Positions 17,164 through 27,000 of a DNA stretch of 64,000 nt are shown piece after piece (the stretch's first letter is position 1; every line of letters starts with the position of its first letter). Both the position numbers and the translations under genes were made by a program. Source of the DNA: Paenibacillus validus NBRC 15382 (GTDB lineage Bacteria > Bacillota > Bacilli > Paenibacillales > NBRC-103111). The notes under the pieces are model-generated. The model saw only the letters and a list, made by a program, of their open reading frames with translations, did not search any database and was not told the DNA's origin. Location of the stretch: assembly GCF_004000985.1 (NCBI RefSeq), contig NZ_BIMH01000028.1, positions 1-64,000 on the forward strand. Reading direction: 5' to 3'.

Positions 17164-18483
17164 ACTTTCATGGTTTTTCAATTTCTTTCTAATCTTCTGT
17201 ATGTGTCTTGACTTTACTACGTTAACCCGTTCCAAAGGTCCAAATATTCGTTCAGCCCTATCGACATAACTAAGGAAGTTTCTATTTTTCAAATCCTTGC
17301 TAACCTCATGATATCCAAACTTCCGATAGAGACGCATGCTTTTTATTATTACTTTTGTTTTTGAATCATCTTTGCTTTTCAGAACCTTCTTTATATTCCG
17401 ATTTAACTTATTATAATACTTGGAAATTGTCTTATCCCTAATAGTTACAGCAGTCCCGTCGAAGGAAAAACCTAAGTAATCAATTCTCTTTTTTTCTGTC
17501 TTGCATATTAAATCATCTCGGATTTCAAATGAATCTATGTTACCTTGACTATATTCGAAAAGTTGGGTCTTATTAGGTTCCAATACCAGTGAAGGAGTTG
17601 CTTGTATAATTGACAATAAAAATGCAAGTTCTTGATTAAGTAGCAGTGCCTTATCTTTCGGAAGTATAACAATAAAATCATCGCTATACCTCATATACAT
17701 ACCGTCTTTAGAAGAAACATACGAGTTTATCTTTGCATCAAACTCAAGCATATATATATTTGACAATACAGCACTAATTGCCGAACCCTGTGGAATTCCA
17801 ACTGATTTTTTGTTAGGAGTAACCATGTCCTTCTTTAAGGCCTTAAATTTACTCCAAGGTATCGCCAATTCTTGTTTGTTTAGTCGCTTAATTCCAGAAA
17901 GATTTAACAAATGCCCATTTTCTTTCAAAAGGTCGGATAATTCCCATGTTGAATATTTAGTGATGTTTTTAAATACCGCATAATAATCGTTAGGAAGCTT
18001 GTCTTTTTGAAGCAGCTCACACATTCGCTTTTTTAAGTATTGATGGTCAAGGCTGTCGAAAAAGCTTTTAAAGTCCCCGATGACGACATAGCATTCTTTA
18101 AGTTCTTTTATTTTGTCAAAAGCCTGTTTAGCAAAATGAATATTATTCATGTGCAGATTGTTGCGGTACGCAATCGAGCATTGATCAAGACCGTCAATAG
18201 TTACTCTTTTATTATATTCTTCATTTAATAGATAAGCGTAGTACTGATAGATATACCGATCCATGTGTGCGGAATAACAAATTTCACGGTCTTTGGTAGT
18301 CTTACCTTTGGATTTACTATACTTCGTAATTTTCAATGTATGGTGGATAAAAGGAAGAAATCCATGAGTTTTTATTTTTAGTGGATCAGAGATATAATCC
18401 CATGCTTCATTTATGGTTATTTTTCTATCGAAATGGGCATAGCCACGGAATTTCACCTTTTTCTTCCACTCATCCACAGTCAT
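17161..18483 (-). CDS. Lone reverse transcriptase, probable DRT-type defence RT (closest to DRT2/UG2 by pattern)
   Basis: RNA-dependent DNA polymerase of 440 aa. The catalytic motif YSDD lies near residue 264, with the first catalytic aspartate in VIGDFKSFFDS and the motif KKSVGIPQGSAISAVLSN before it. There is no maturase (X) domain, HNH domain or second enzyme, and no group II intron is visible around it. The N-terminus (FRGYAHFD, HGFLPFIHH) resembles the Unknown-Group RTs that act as antiphage DRTs. Class 2 is my best guess from memory and needs an HMM search. The ATG at 18483 follows GGGGGA; the longer open frame upstream overlaps a strong hairpin. A promoter and structured leader precede it. 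The gene is clearly more AT-rich than the neighbouring genes, suggesting separate acquisition. Confidence 0.8.
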   Translation of the reverse strand: MTVDEWKKKVKFRGYAHFDRKITINEAWDYISDPLKIKTHGFLPFIHHTLKITKYSKSKGKTTKDREICYSAHMDRYIYQYYAYLLNEEYNKRVTIDGLDQCSIAYRNNLHMNNIHFAKQAFDKIKELKECYVVIGDFKSFFDSLDHQYLKKRMCELLQKDKLPNDYYAVFKNITKYSTWELSDLLKENGHLLNLSGIKRLNKQELAIPWSKFKALKKDMVTPNKKSVGIPQGSAISAVLSNIYMLEFDAKINSYVSSKDGMYMRYSDDFIVILPKDKALLLNQELAFLLSIIQATPSLVLEPNKTQLFEYSQGNIDSFEIRDDLICKTEKKRIDYLGFSFDGTAVTIRDKTISKYYNKLNRNIKKVLKSKDDSKTKVIIKSMRLYRKFGYHEVSKDLKNRNFLSYVDRAERIFGPLERVNVVKSRHIQKIRKKLKNHES

Positions 18484-18752
18484 ATAGTCCCCCATAAAGT
18501 GCAATACCTGCCAACACGGGGGGGTAGCATCCCTAAGTTGGCAGGTATGATGTAATTGTATTGCAGCCACCCGTACATTACGCATGAACAACTATGCTAT
18601 GATAGTTGAGGAGGCGTGTTCAATGTGGAGTGCTTGTTGGTTGATGTGTGAGTTCGTGTCCACCAGTGAACTGTGTCAGTGTGTCTTGTGCGTGCTACTG
18701 CTCGCCAGACCCTTGACTTCAATCTCCACCCCTTACAGCAGGTCTGCAAGGC
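18484..18752 (-). ncRNA. Structured leader / candidate template ncRNA of the reverse transcriptase
   Basis: About 270 nt lie between the predicted transcription start and the RT start codon, too long for an ordinary leader. Two strong hairpins are exact: a 12-bp stem, ATACCTGCCAAC (18504-18515) with GTTGGCAGGTAT (18537-18548), and a 7-bp stem, CAACTAT (18589-18595) with ATAGTTG (18602-18608). On the minus strand a further CAGACC/GGTCTG pair is possible near the 5' end. DRT2 and retron reverse transcriptases use a structured ncRNA encoded directly upstream as template. The match here is by position, size and structure; no sequence homology could be tested. Confidence 0.5.
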
Positions 18753-18758
18753 AAAATA

Positions 18759-18787
18759 ATAATATCATAGTTTCATAGATTTGGCAA
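18759..18787 (-). promoter_or_regulatory. Sigma-A promoter of the leader and reverse transcriptase
   Basis: On the minus strand TTGCCA (complement of 18782-18787), a spacer of exactly 17 bp, and TATTAT (complement of 18759-18764). The expected start is near 18752. Confidence 0.75.
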
Positions 18788-18985
18788 ACTAAAATTCGAC
18801 AAAAAATTGTTATGCTCATTCACTCAACTAATAGTGCATTAATCACAGCATCCCTCAGCTACTTTCGTGTTTAGGATCTTTAATGACCATACTAAAAACC
18901 ACTAGTATTTTACTATTAGCCTTCAAGTACCAGGTTCAACTCCAAACACCAAAAAATGTTAGTTAACCATTAACCATTCGAATTT
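18788..18985. other. Intergenic, nothing firm seen
   Basis: AT-rich gap between the RT promoter and the UvrD-like stop codon. It contains a short direct repeat (TTAACCAT twice near 18963-18977). I see no gene, tRNA or clear terminator. Confidence 0.4.
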
Positions 18986-21076
18986 TTAGATTATCAATTC
19001 CGATTGCAGTCCATAACTCGTAATATAGGCTGTTTCTTGTGCACGGGTTAGCGCAACATACAACAAACATTTTTCTGCTGTTACGGATTCTTCTTCTGTC
19101 ACGGAATCGGTCGTATCAATAGCAGTATGCAGCGGAACAATGCGTTTGTTCACCGCGGCAACAAATACATGTTTGAACTCAAGTCCCTTAACACGATGCA
19201 TGGTTGCCACACGAACTCCCTCTATATTTCTATCATCAATTTTATTACGCTTGATTTCATATGTTCTGATTCCAATAGCTGATAAACCGGAAATATAATC
19301 ATCAAGCAGTTTATGCGTACGTGCAACTATACATATGTTCTTGAAATCCGTCCCTAATGAATGTAGCCTTTTGATCTCATCTATGATAAAGCCCAGTTCT
19401 TCTAATGCAGAATTAAAGCTTTTTACTACAGGTTTAATCCCGTGGGTCAATGATCGGCAACTATCACCGCTATCACTATCAGTATCGAGGTCATCAAAAG
19501 GGACTCCTCGTAAAAGTCCAAACGCATACTTTCTAATCTCTTCAGTGGTACGATAATTAATCCTTAAGCGACTGCTTCTTCCACGTACGTTTATTCCACA
19601 TTTAGATAAGATAACTTTATTTTTATAAATTCGTTGATGGGCATCGCCAACAATAAACATATCATTTTTATGTTGTTCTCCTGCGATTGAACGTAACAAG
19701 CGAAACGCATTTATACTTAAGTCCTGTGCTTCGTCTACAATTACTGCGGAGTATTGTAAAACTCCGGGATTCTTAAGAATCATCAATCTACACTCATACA
19801 TAGCCGTTTCCAAATCTCTGATCTGTCTGTCTTTCATTAAGGCTTGAAACTCTTCGATTACACTCCAGACTTGGATTCGCAATTTTCGATCCAGGCGAGT
19901 ACCTCTACCAATGCGAGAAGCTTTCATGTAGGTTTCTTTGGTATATGCTTCTTGCACAGAAACAACCTTTGTCCATTCCTCCATATAGAATTGTGAAGTA
20001 AGACCTGAAGAATCACCTGCAAGTATTATGGCCTCATCCCAAATTCCGCTTAGCTGTTCATCGTATGCGATCGAGTATGTAAACCCTTGATCCCGCATAA
20101 ACTGCATAACCCAAGCATCGAGATTAATCACTTCTATACGTCGCAGTTCATCAACAGTACAAATCTTTCGGAGATTTTCTTTTATATCCCCGGCAAGATT
20201 TGTAGTATAGGTGGTAAACAATATTTTCCCTTTACCATCTATTTGTGAGGCTAGATACTTTGCGCGATGCATGGCTACGACAGTTTTTCCAGTACCTGCA
20301 CCACCTATGACACTGGCAGGTCCGGAATAATCTTTTTTTGCAATTTTCTTTTGCGTTGGATGTAGAAAGACCCTCCATTTTTCCAACGGTTCTGCCATGA
20401 TCCGGCGAAGTTCGTCTTCACCTTCAATGATGACAAAGTTTTTCTGGCTTCTTGCATGATCTAAGGCCGTTGCAAAATTGTTATCTTTACCCGTCTCGTC
20501 AGACCCGTCCTCAAAGAGTTGGGACACTTCCTCTACAGTAAATCCATTAGCAAGCCATTCTAAAGATTCATAAGCATCTTCCGGGAATGATTGTTTCAGT
20601 GAGAATAGCATTTCCTCGGACACGATGGATCGGACCAACGGAAGTTGTTCTTTAGGAACCCCTAGCGATAAGAGTTCTTTATCGGAAACTCCAACAAATA
20701 GATGGTCTTCCTCTATTGAACCAGTTGGGGTCTCCATCGTTATATCGAATACTTGCACGTTACCCGTGGTTGGATTGATCGTACATTTTTTCCTCTGAGC
20801 CCACGCATATGCGTCATCATGATGGTCAACCCATAAGAGAAGATAAACACCTGTTTCCTCTTGTCGAACAACAATTCCTCTATACGTATCATCGATACGA
20901 ACAGAGCAAATCTTATTGTCACTCGCATTCTTGATTCTTTCATAGTTAATACCTGGCGACTGTGGATTGTTTCTAAATTTATTGATGAATTCGGTAACTT
21001 TACCCTGAATTTGTCTTGGCAACACCGCAAATGCAGTTAGGAAATCCGAGGATATCGCGACAACCGCTTTCCCCAT
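18986..21076 (-). CDS. UvrD-family helicase with N-terminal RelE/ParE-like domain
   Basis: Superfamily 1 helicase of 696 aa. Residues about 1-100 resemble a RelE/ParE toxin fold (LPRQIQGKVTEFINKFRNNP, then IKNASDNKICSVRIDDTYRGIV). The helicase follows: Walker A GGAGTGKT near residue 265, Walker B VDEAQDLS near 445, GDAHQRIYKN, the motif NYRTTEEIR, motif V ATMHRVKGLE and motif VI YVALTRAQE. No nuclease domain is visible. The ATG overlaps the stop of the large helicase-nuclease by one base (TAATG) and has a perfect AAAGGAGG site, so it is the fourth gene of the cassette that begins at 35010. The RelE-like part probably binds RNA or ribosomes, or is a protein-interaction relic; toxicity is untested. 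Confidence 0.85.
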   Translation of the reverse strand: MGKAVVAISSDFLTAFAVLPRQIQGKVTEFINKFRNNPQSPGINYERIKNASDNKICSVRIDDTYRGIVVRQEETGVYLLLWVDHHDDAYAWAQRKKCTINPTTGNVQVFDITMETPTGSIEEDHLFVGVSDKELLSLGVPKEQLPLVRSIVSEEMLFSLKQSFPEDAYESLEWLANGFTVEEVSQLFEDGSDETGKDNNFATALDHARSQKNFVIIEGEDELRRIMAEPLEKWRVFLHPTQKKIAKKDYSGPASVIGGAGTGKTVVAMHRAKYLASQIDGKGKILFTTYTTNLAGDIKENLRKICTVDELRRIEVINLDAWVMQFMRDQGFTYSIAYDEQLSGIWDEAIILAGDSSGLTSQFYMEEWTKVVSVQEAYTKETYMKASRIGRGTRLDRKLRIQVWSVIEEFQALMKDRQIRDLETAMYECRLMILKNPGVLQYSAVIVDEAQDLSINAFRLLRSIAGEQHKNDMFIVGDAHQRIYKNKVILSKCGINVRGRSSRLRINYRTTEEIRKYAFGLLRGVPFDDLDTDSDSGDSCRSLTHGIKPVVKSFNSALEELGFIIDEIKRLHSLGTDFKNICIVARTHKLLDDYISGLSAIGIRTYEIKRNKIDDRNIEGVRVATMHRVKGLEFKHVFVAAVNKRIVPLHTAIDTTDSVTEEESVTAEKCLLYVALTRAQETAYITSYGLQSELII

Positions 21077-24000
21077 TAACTTTTACCTCCTTTAATGACG
21101 GATGGAATATCATCATTCAAGGTAAACACGGTCCATCCGGCATTTTCAAATACATCCTTACTGTCAATTTGCTCCATCAACAATGCGGCAACCTTCTCTG
21201 ATTCCCAAGCCATTTCGCATTCGGCAATAACAGCATCTTTCACATCCGTTAGCTCATATCCGACAGATGAAGGAACTCTTACATTCTTGGATTGCAACTT
21301 AATGGCTAGTTCTGAAGCTTCATCGTCAAATAGGTTCTGCTTGATTTCCGACCATTCATCAGGGGCAGACGATAACAGTTCATCAACATAATCATTCGCG
21401 GGACTATGTAGATTAAGCAATTTGCTGTAAATCAACTGTTGAATGCCGTCTGTCGTGACACCCACGAAGTTATCCGAAAACTGCATGAGATTATAAAATT
21501 GCCAAAATCCGTTCCAATCTGCTTCATACTTGTCAGTTCTCGATTCGCTTATATCCTGCAACAAAGCACACACGATAGGAAGTGCATCACCCTTTTTCTC
21601 TTTCATCTCAGAAGTCTTGATCCCTGAGAAAATCTTGAGATTAGCGTTTGACATTCGGGGAGTCCAAGTTCCAAATATACATTCGTTCAATATAAAATCG
21701 GAATCAAGTCCCTGGAAATCTTCAAGTAGTTCTTTGATCTTTCCATACCATTCATCATAAGCAATCCGATCCGTAGCTTTACGTGCATCTAATAAGGATA
21801 GGGATACCGCCTTGGCATGAACCTTAAACAGCTTCTCCGGTTCTGACATTTCCAAATAGTGCATTAGCAGCTCCATTGGAGTTGCTTTATCTGGCCGCAA
21901 TGCTTCCGCACCACCGTGTTCAACTGTTCGCTTGTACATTGACGAACCCGAAGGCATATTTTCCGGCAGCAAGGTCAACGTGGCGTAATCCCCCTGATTA
22001 TTGAACGCACTTTGAATATCTCTCCAGCTTAGAGTCCATACACGAAACTGATTGCTTCTTCTAATGGCCTCCCTCTTCAGGGTATCATCTGCACAGTTAT
22101 CCTTATGAAATAAGAAGCCATCCGTATAGATTGCAACCGGCCGTTGCCCACTGAATTTTCTTCTCGGCCATAATACAAAATCTGCACGAGATTTTACGGA
22201 TACGCCATATCGCTCGTCAAGGAGGACTTGAGGCTCGATGTCCCATGCGCATTCTCCGACTTTCAAGGAATAGCCTTCCTTAAGATTAATAAGAGCTTTA
22301 TCAATTTTTACAGTTCTATTCTCATTCCCCATCATCTCAAGAGCTTGGATAAATTGACGCTCGAGCTCGCTTTCAAAGAGCGAATTCACGGGAACGTTCC
22401 CCAATTTGTCAATTTGTTCAATATTATCTTTGCCGCTAAGTATTTGGCGCAATAAATGAATGGCGGTCTTTCTAGAGATTTCGCCTATATTCTGACTCTG
22501 ACGATAAGCAAATAAGCAACGGTAACAACCATCCTTCTGCAAATCTTCTTTACAGTTGCAATTTTCAAGTACCGTGAGGGCTTTTTCGAAGATTTCAATT
22601 AAAGCGTGATCTTGTTGCAGTAATTGCTTCAAGTAACCCGTTCCGCCAGGTACTGAATCAAATAGTACGAGGTATTGTTTGCGATAACCTGCATCCTGTA
22701 CTGGAACTTCCGTTAGTGTCGCTCGCAGATGATCGACATTTCCGAAGTACTCTTTCATCCCAAGCATGAACGCTGCAATGAAGGATTCTTGCCTTGTCTT
22801 TGTAAAATCGAGGGTTGTTGCAGGAACAAGAATTCTCAACACTTCAGTTGTAAATTCCCGGTATAAGAACAGATACTCCTCATAGGGTTCATGATCTCCC
22901 GGTTGCGGATTCTTGGCACGGCATGTAAACGTATGATCTGGAGCACCATTATTCGTTTGTATACGGCCGCAGTATTTACAGATCCTGAACCCTTTTCTTA
23001 CCTCTTCTACTCCGGAAACCGTAAGTTTCTCCCCCTGCACGTCACTTTCGCCGAAGTTAATTTCCCTCAGAGTAGCTTTCTTTACGAACTCGTATCCAAA
23101 TTTAAATTCATCATTATCCATGCGGTATGCTTTGACTATATCTTGATCCTCGTCGACATCCACAAGCAATTGCTTACAGTAGAATACCGAGCTGCGATCA
23201 TCACTTTCATCGCCGATTTGGGCTTTGTCATACGGCATATTGGAGTATACCATCTTGACTTTAAGCATCGTTCTAACCTGACCAGCATCTGCCCATCCAG
23301 GGCTACCACATCTCGGGCATGCGGCAGCATGCGTAAGGTGTGTATTCTCCTCGGCGTGTGAACAGTTCGGACAAAGCCGCCATTTCGTCGGCTGAGCCGT
23401 CGTCGTGTCAATCTGATTAATTTGCAGCTTCTTTCCATCCACATAAAAGTTATTGGCTGGTGCAAATTCACTCAGTGCGGATGAGGCACTTCTGCTATAT
23501 TCAAAGACCATCTTTTCGTATTTGCGATTCTTATTCTCCTCTTCGTTGCCCGCAGGCTCTTCTTTTCGAAAGAGTACAGCCTTCAAGACGATTCCCGCTT
23601 CCGGAAAAGCATAGTTTGGCAGAAGTCCCTCATCTGACATGAAATTATACACGTTCTTGTTGTTGAGACTCTTGACTACATTACTGAGAGCATATAATTC
23701 GCTCTTCAACTCTTTGATTTCTTCCTCGTACGACGAGTCTTTCGGCCTATTCTCAATAATTTTAGTTAATTCTTTCAATTGCTTTATATTCGTATATAAT
23801 GAATCTCTTTGCGATAGTAGGGATTCGAACGCCTCCAGAATTTTCATATGCATCGGACTTTCTTCCAGACCATTGCCCTTAGCAAAACGTTCAAGTTCCC
23901 GAATCGAATCCTCATCCAGTCCATCATTTGAGCGATCAAATAGTTGTATGAAGGTTCGAATGAGGCTTGAAAGGTTGCTCTGTACAAATTGCAGAAAGTT

Positions 24001-27000
24001 AAAAGGATATATATCGGGGGAGCGTTGCGTCAACTTGTTCAAGCAGATTCCCACACGATCCGGAATTGCCTTATCCGGCACCCCCCGTTTGATCCAACTG
24101 TCCATGCAATAGGCAACGAATTGACGCTCCAGCACTGCGGAAGCACGAAGATAGATTTTGGGCGGTTGAACCGTACCCTGAATCATCTCCATCGGTTCAG
24201 CATAAAAGTAAAGATCATGAGGTCTTGCATTCGATACTACAATCGTCAACGCATTGCCATCTTTACGTCCCGCACGGCCAGTTCTTTGCAAGAATTGGGC
24301 CTGCGCAGGGGGCATACTGCACAACACTACGGTAGACAAGTCGCCAATGTCAATCCCCATCTCCAATGTGGGGGTACAGGAAAGTAAATTGGCATCCCAT
24401 GGCTTCCGTTCGTCAATGTTTCGTTTAAATATGCGTTCCAGCTCTTCACGATTATCCCGCTCTAATAAGCCCGTATGCTCCCGCGCATTAACACGAATCA
24501 AATCGCCATTACAGTATAGTTTTCCATAGTAGCCAAGCTCCTGTTCTTCGTCTTCAACCAAATGGCCACCACAAGTATGGCGAATACAAGGTGCTCCGAC
24601 CCACGAGGTCCTATTCTCTTCTGAAGCTGAGACACCTGTGCCACATTGATCACAAACCAACTGGCTCACATCTATTGAAATACGAACGGCAGATTTATTA
24701 ATGGCATAAACTGCGTAAGCGGGCGGTGACGGGAGCGTTTCAACAATACCTCCCCTGATAAGTTCACTCAATATAATTTCTGCAATATGTTCCGCAACAT
24801 CTTCACCTATTAAGGGTTCGTCAATGCAAGCATCGATCCAGTAGGCGTATTTAGAATTCCCCTTAAGCGCATCAAAGCTCCAAAGCCGTTTCGAACCTTC
24901 ATTCAGCTTATAAATAAAACGGGGGATATTTCGTCCTGCCGCTGTACCCGGCATCCATTTTGTTTTGTCATTTGAGAGTAGATAAGCTTTCCCCTCATTC
25001 ATGGTAAATGTATTAAAGACGGAATCATGAAAAGCTCCATTTGACCGCATGATATGTAAAAACCCAACAACCATACGTTGGAAGAGTTCAGGCTGACTCT
25101 TGGTTAGCGCGCCCAGCTCATTTATGGTTCTTTCCCTTATCCGATCCGCTAATTCTCCGATTTTGTCCCCATCGAAGCTTAATACGGAACAGCCAGACTT
25201 TTCCAGTGTTCTGCCGATGCGGGAACTCATTCCATATTCCAGCATAATCTCATATTTGATTCGTTTTTCTATTCCTTCCATGAGGCGATTTGCCTCAACG
25301 CCATGCCCAAGAACTCCTGCTGTTTTCATTCTTTCATAGGCGCTCATCCAAGTCATATTAGGCGCAATGAAAAAACTAACGAATTCTTCATTCGTCAGGT
25401 TCTTGTGCCAGTATTCAATAAACCGCATTTGAAATTGATCCAGGGATAATCCTTTTCCTTCACGAAGGGCAAACCGTTGAATGGCACCGCGTAAACCAAA
25501 TTTCCACGTACGGGAATTAAAAAATCCCGCTCTGTGTGCAGCATCCTGGACATTATCAGAGAAAGCAAGCAGTTTCTTATCGTCATTGAATTTTGAAGAG
25601 TATAGTTGAGTAACTTCCGCACTAATAGCCGTGGCACTCCTCAAACCCATTAGGGACAATCCATGCCTACTGTTGCAAAACGGACAAAAAAATTGCTTGT
25701 TTTCACCTTTACCTACAATATTGTTTAGCGGCAATAGAACCGAAATGCTTCTATTCCCACAAGAAGAACAGTGCTTGCCTCCCTCCCCCAGGTCAAGCTG
25801 TAGACAATCCGTACATAGACGGGCTGGAATCATACCCGGTGGTTTGGCTTTTTCATTGGAAGGGTAGACCATTTTCACTTTACTATCTTGGCTAAAATAC
25901 AAATTATAGAAGGTGTCCAAGTTAACCATTGCCATATTATTTCTTTCATTCAGGATACCAACCCAACCGGTCTCCCCGCAATCCCGACAGTTAACGACAG
26001 GCAAATATTGTTTCGCCTGATGTTCATTCAAGTCTGTTGCAAGTGCATACTCAATATGATCTTCACTGACTTTGGCAAGTAATCGCCTGAGTTCCCTCAT
26101 CCAAAACTGCACCTGAACATCCACTAATTTGCGCAAACTTCCTTCTGTTCCGATTCTTGCATGAGAAATCAAAGCAAATAATGCATCAAGTGCGATTGAG
26201 GGATTGCTCAACCTCGAAATATGAGGAAATCTCTCTTTGAGTTGCTCGCAGATATATTCTACATGAACATAGTTGTTTTCCATGAGCCCCAGCATATCCT
26301 GCATGAAGCTGTGCTTCATTAATTGCCGGCCCATTCTAAGCCTTGCATCGGCATTCATGATATTCGATTTGTCAAATCGATCTTCAAACCAGCATTCAGC
26401 CGCGCCTTGCAGATAGGCCTCCAACTCTCCTTCGTTGATAAGCGACACCAGCTTCTGGCATTGTTCTTCCGAAGGAAAAGAGAAGTCTTCCATCTCATGC
26501 CCCGAGAAAAATTCCGAAGCAGTCAATCGATCTTCTGTAATAACCGCGTTTTCCTCGAAGGCCTCGCCAAAGATGCTGCTGGCATAGTCTCTGATATATC
26601 GTGCACTTTCTTTAGACCCCATCGTTGCTGATGTTCCCACACAGCACAAATAACCTTGCTGCGTATATAGTCGAGCTTTTAGACGTCTCAATAAGCAAGC
26701 TAAATCCGTACCCTGTGCTCCGTCAAAGGTATGAAGTTCATCAACAGCTATATATTTCAAAGTGTCAGGACGATTGGCTGCCCATAACGACGCGTCTTTC
26801 GGACGTACTAATAAATAATCAAGCATTTTGTAATTGGTCAACAGGATATCCGGAGGATTTGCCAACAACGTTTCATGATCGGTAATAATCCGATCCTTGC
26901 TCATCGTACGAGAGGCCTTCGCCTCATACCCTCCTACGTACATACCGGCGCTAACATTTCCGCGTAATTCCGGACTTTCATCGATAAGCTCTGCAATGCG

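Noticed and set aside
18584-18778. 64-codon open frame on the plus strand opposite the RT leader
   Set aside because: No ribosome site, odd composition, and it runs antisense through the predicted leader and promoter.
18933-18943. GGTTCAACTCC on the plus strand, like a tRNA T-arm, with CACC following
   Set aside because: The 5' and 3' stem halves do not pair and no acceptor, D or anticodon arm is present upstream. It is probably chance, though a tRNA-derived attachment relic cannot be excluded.
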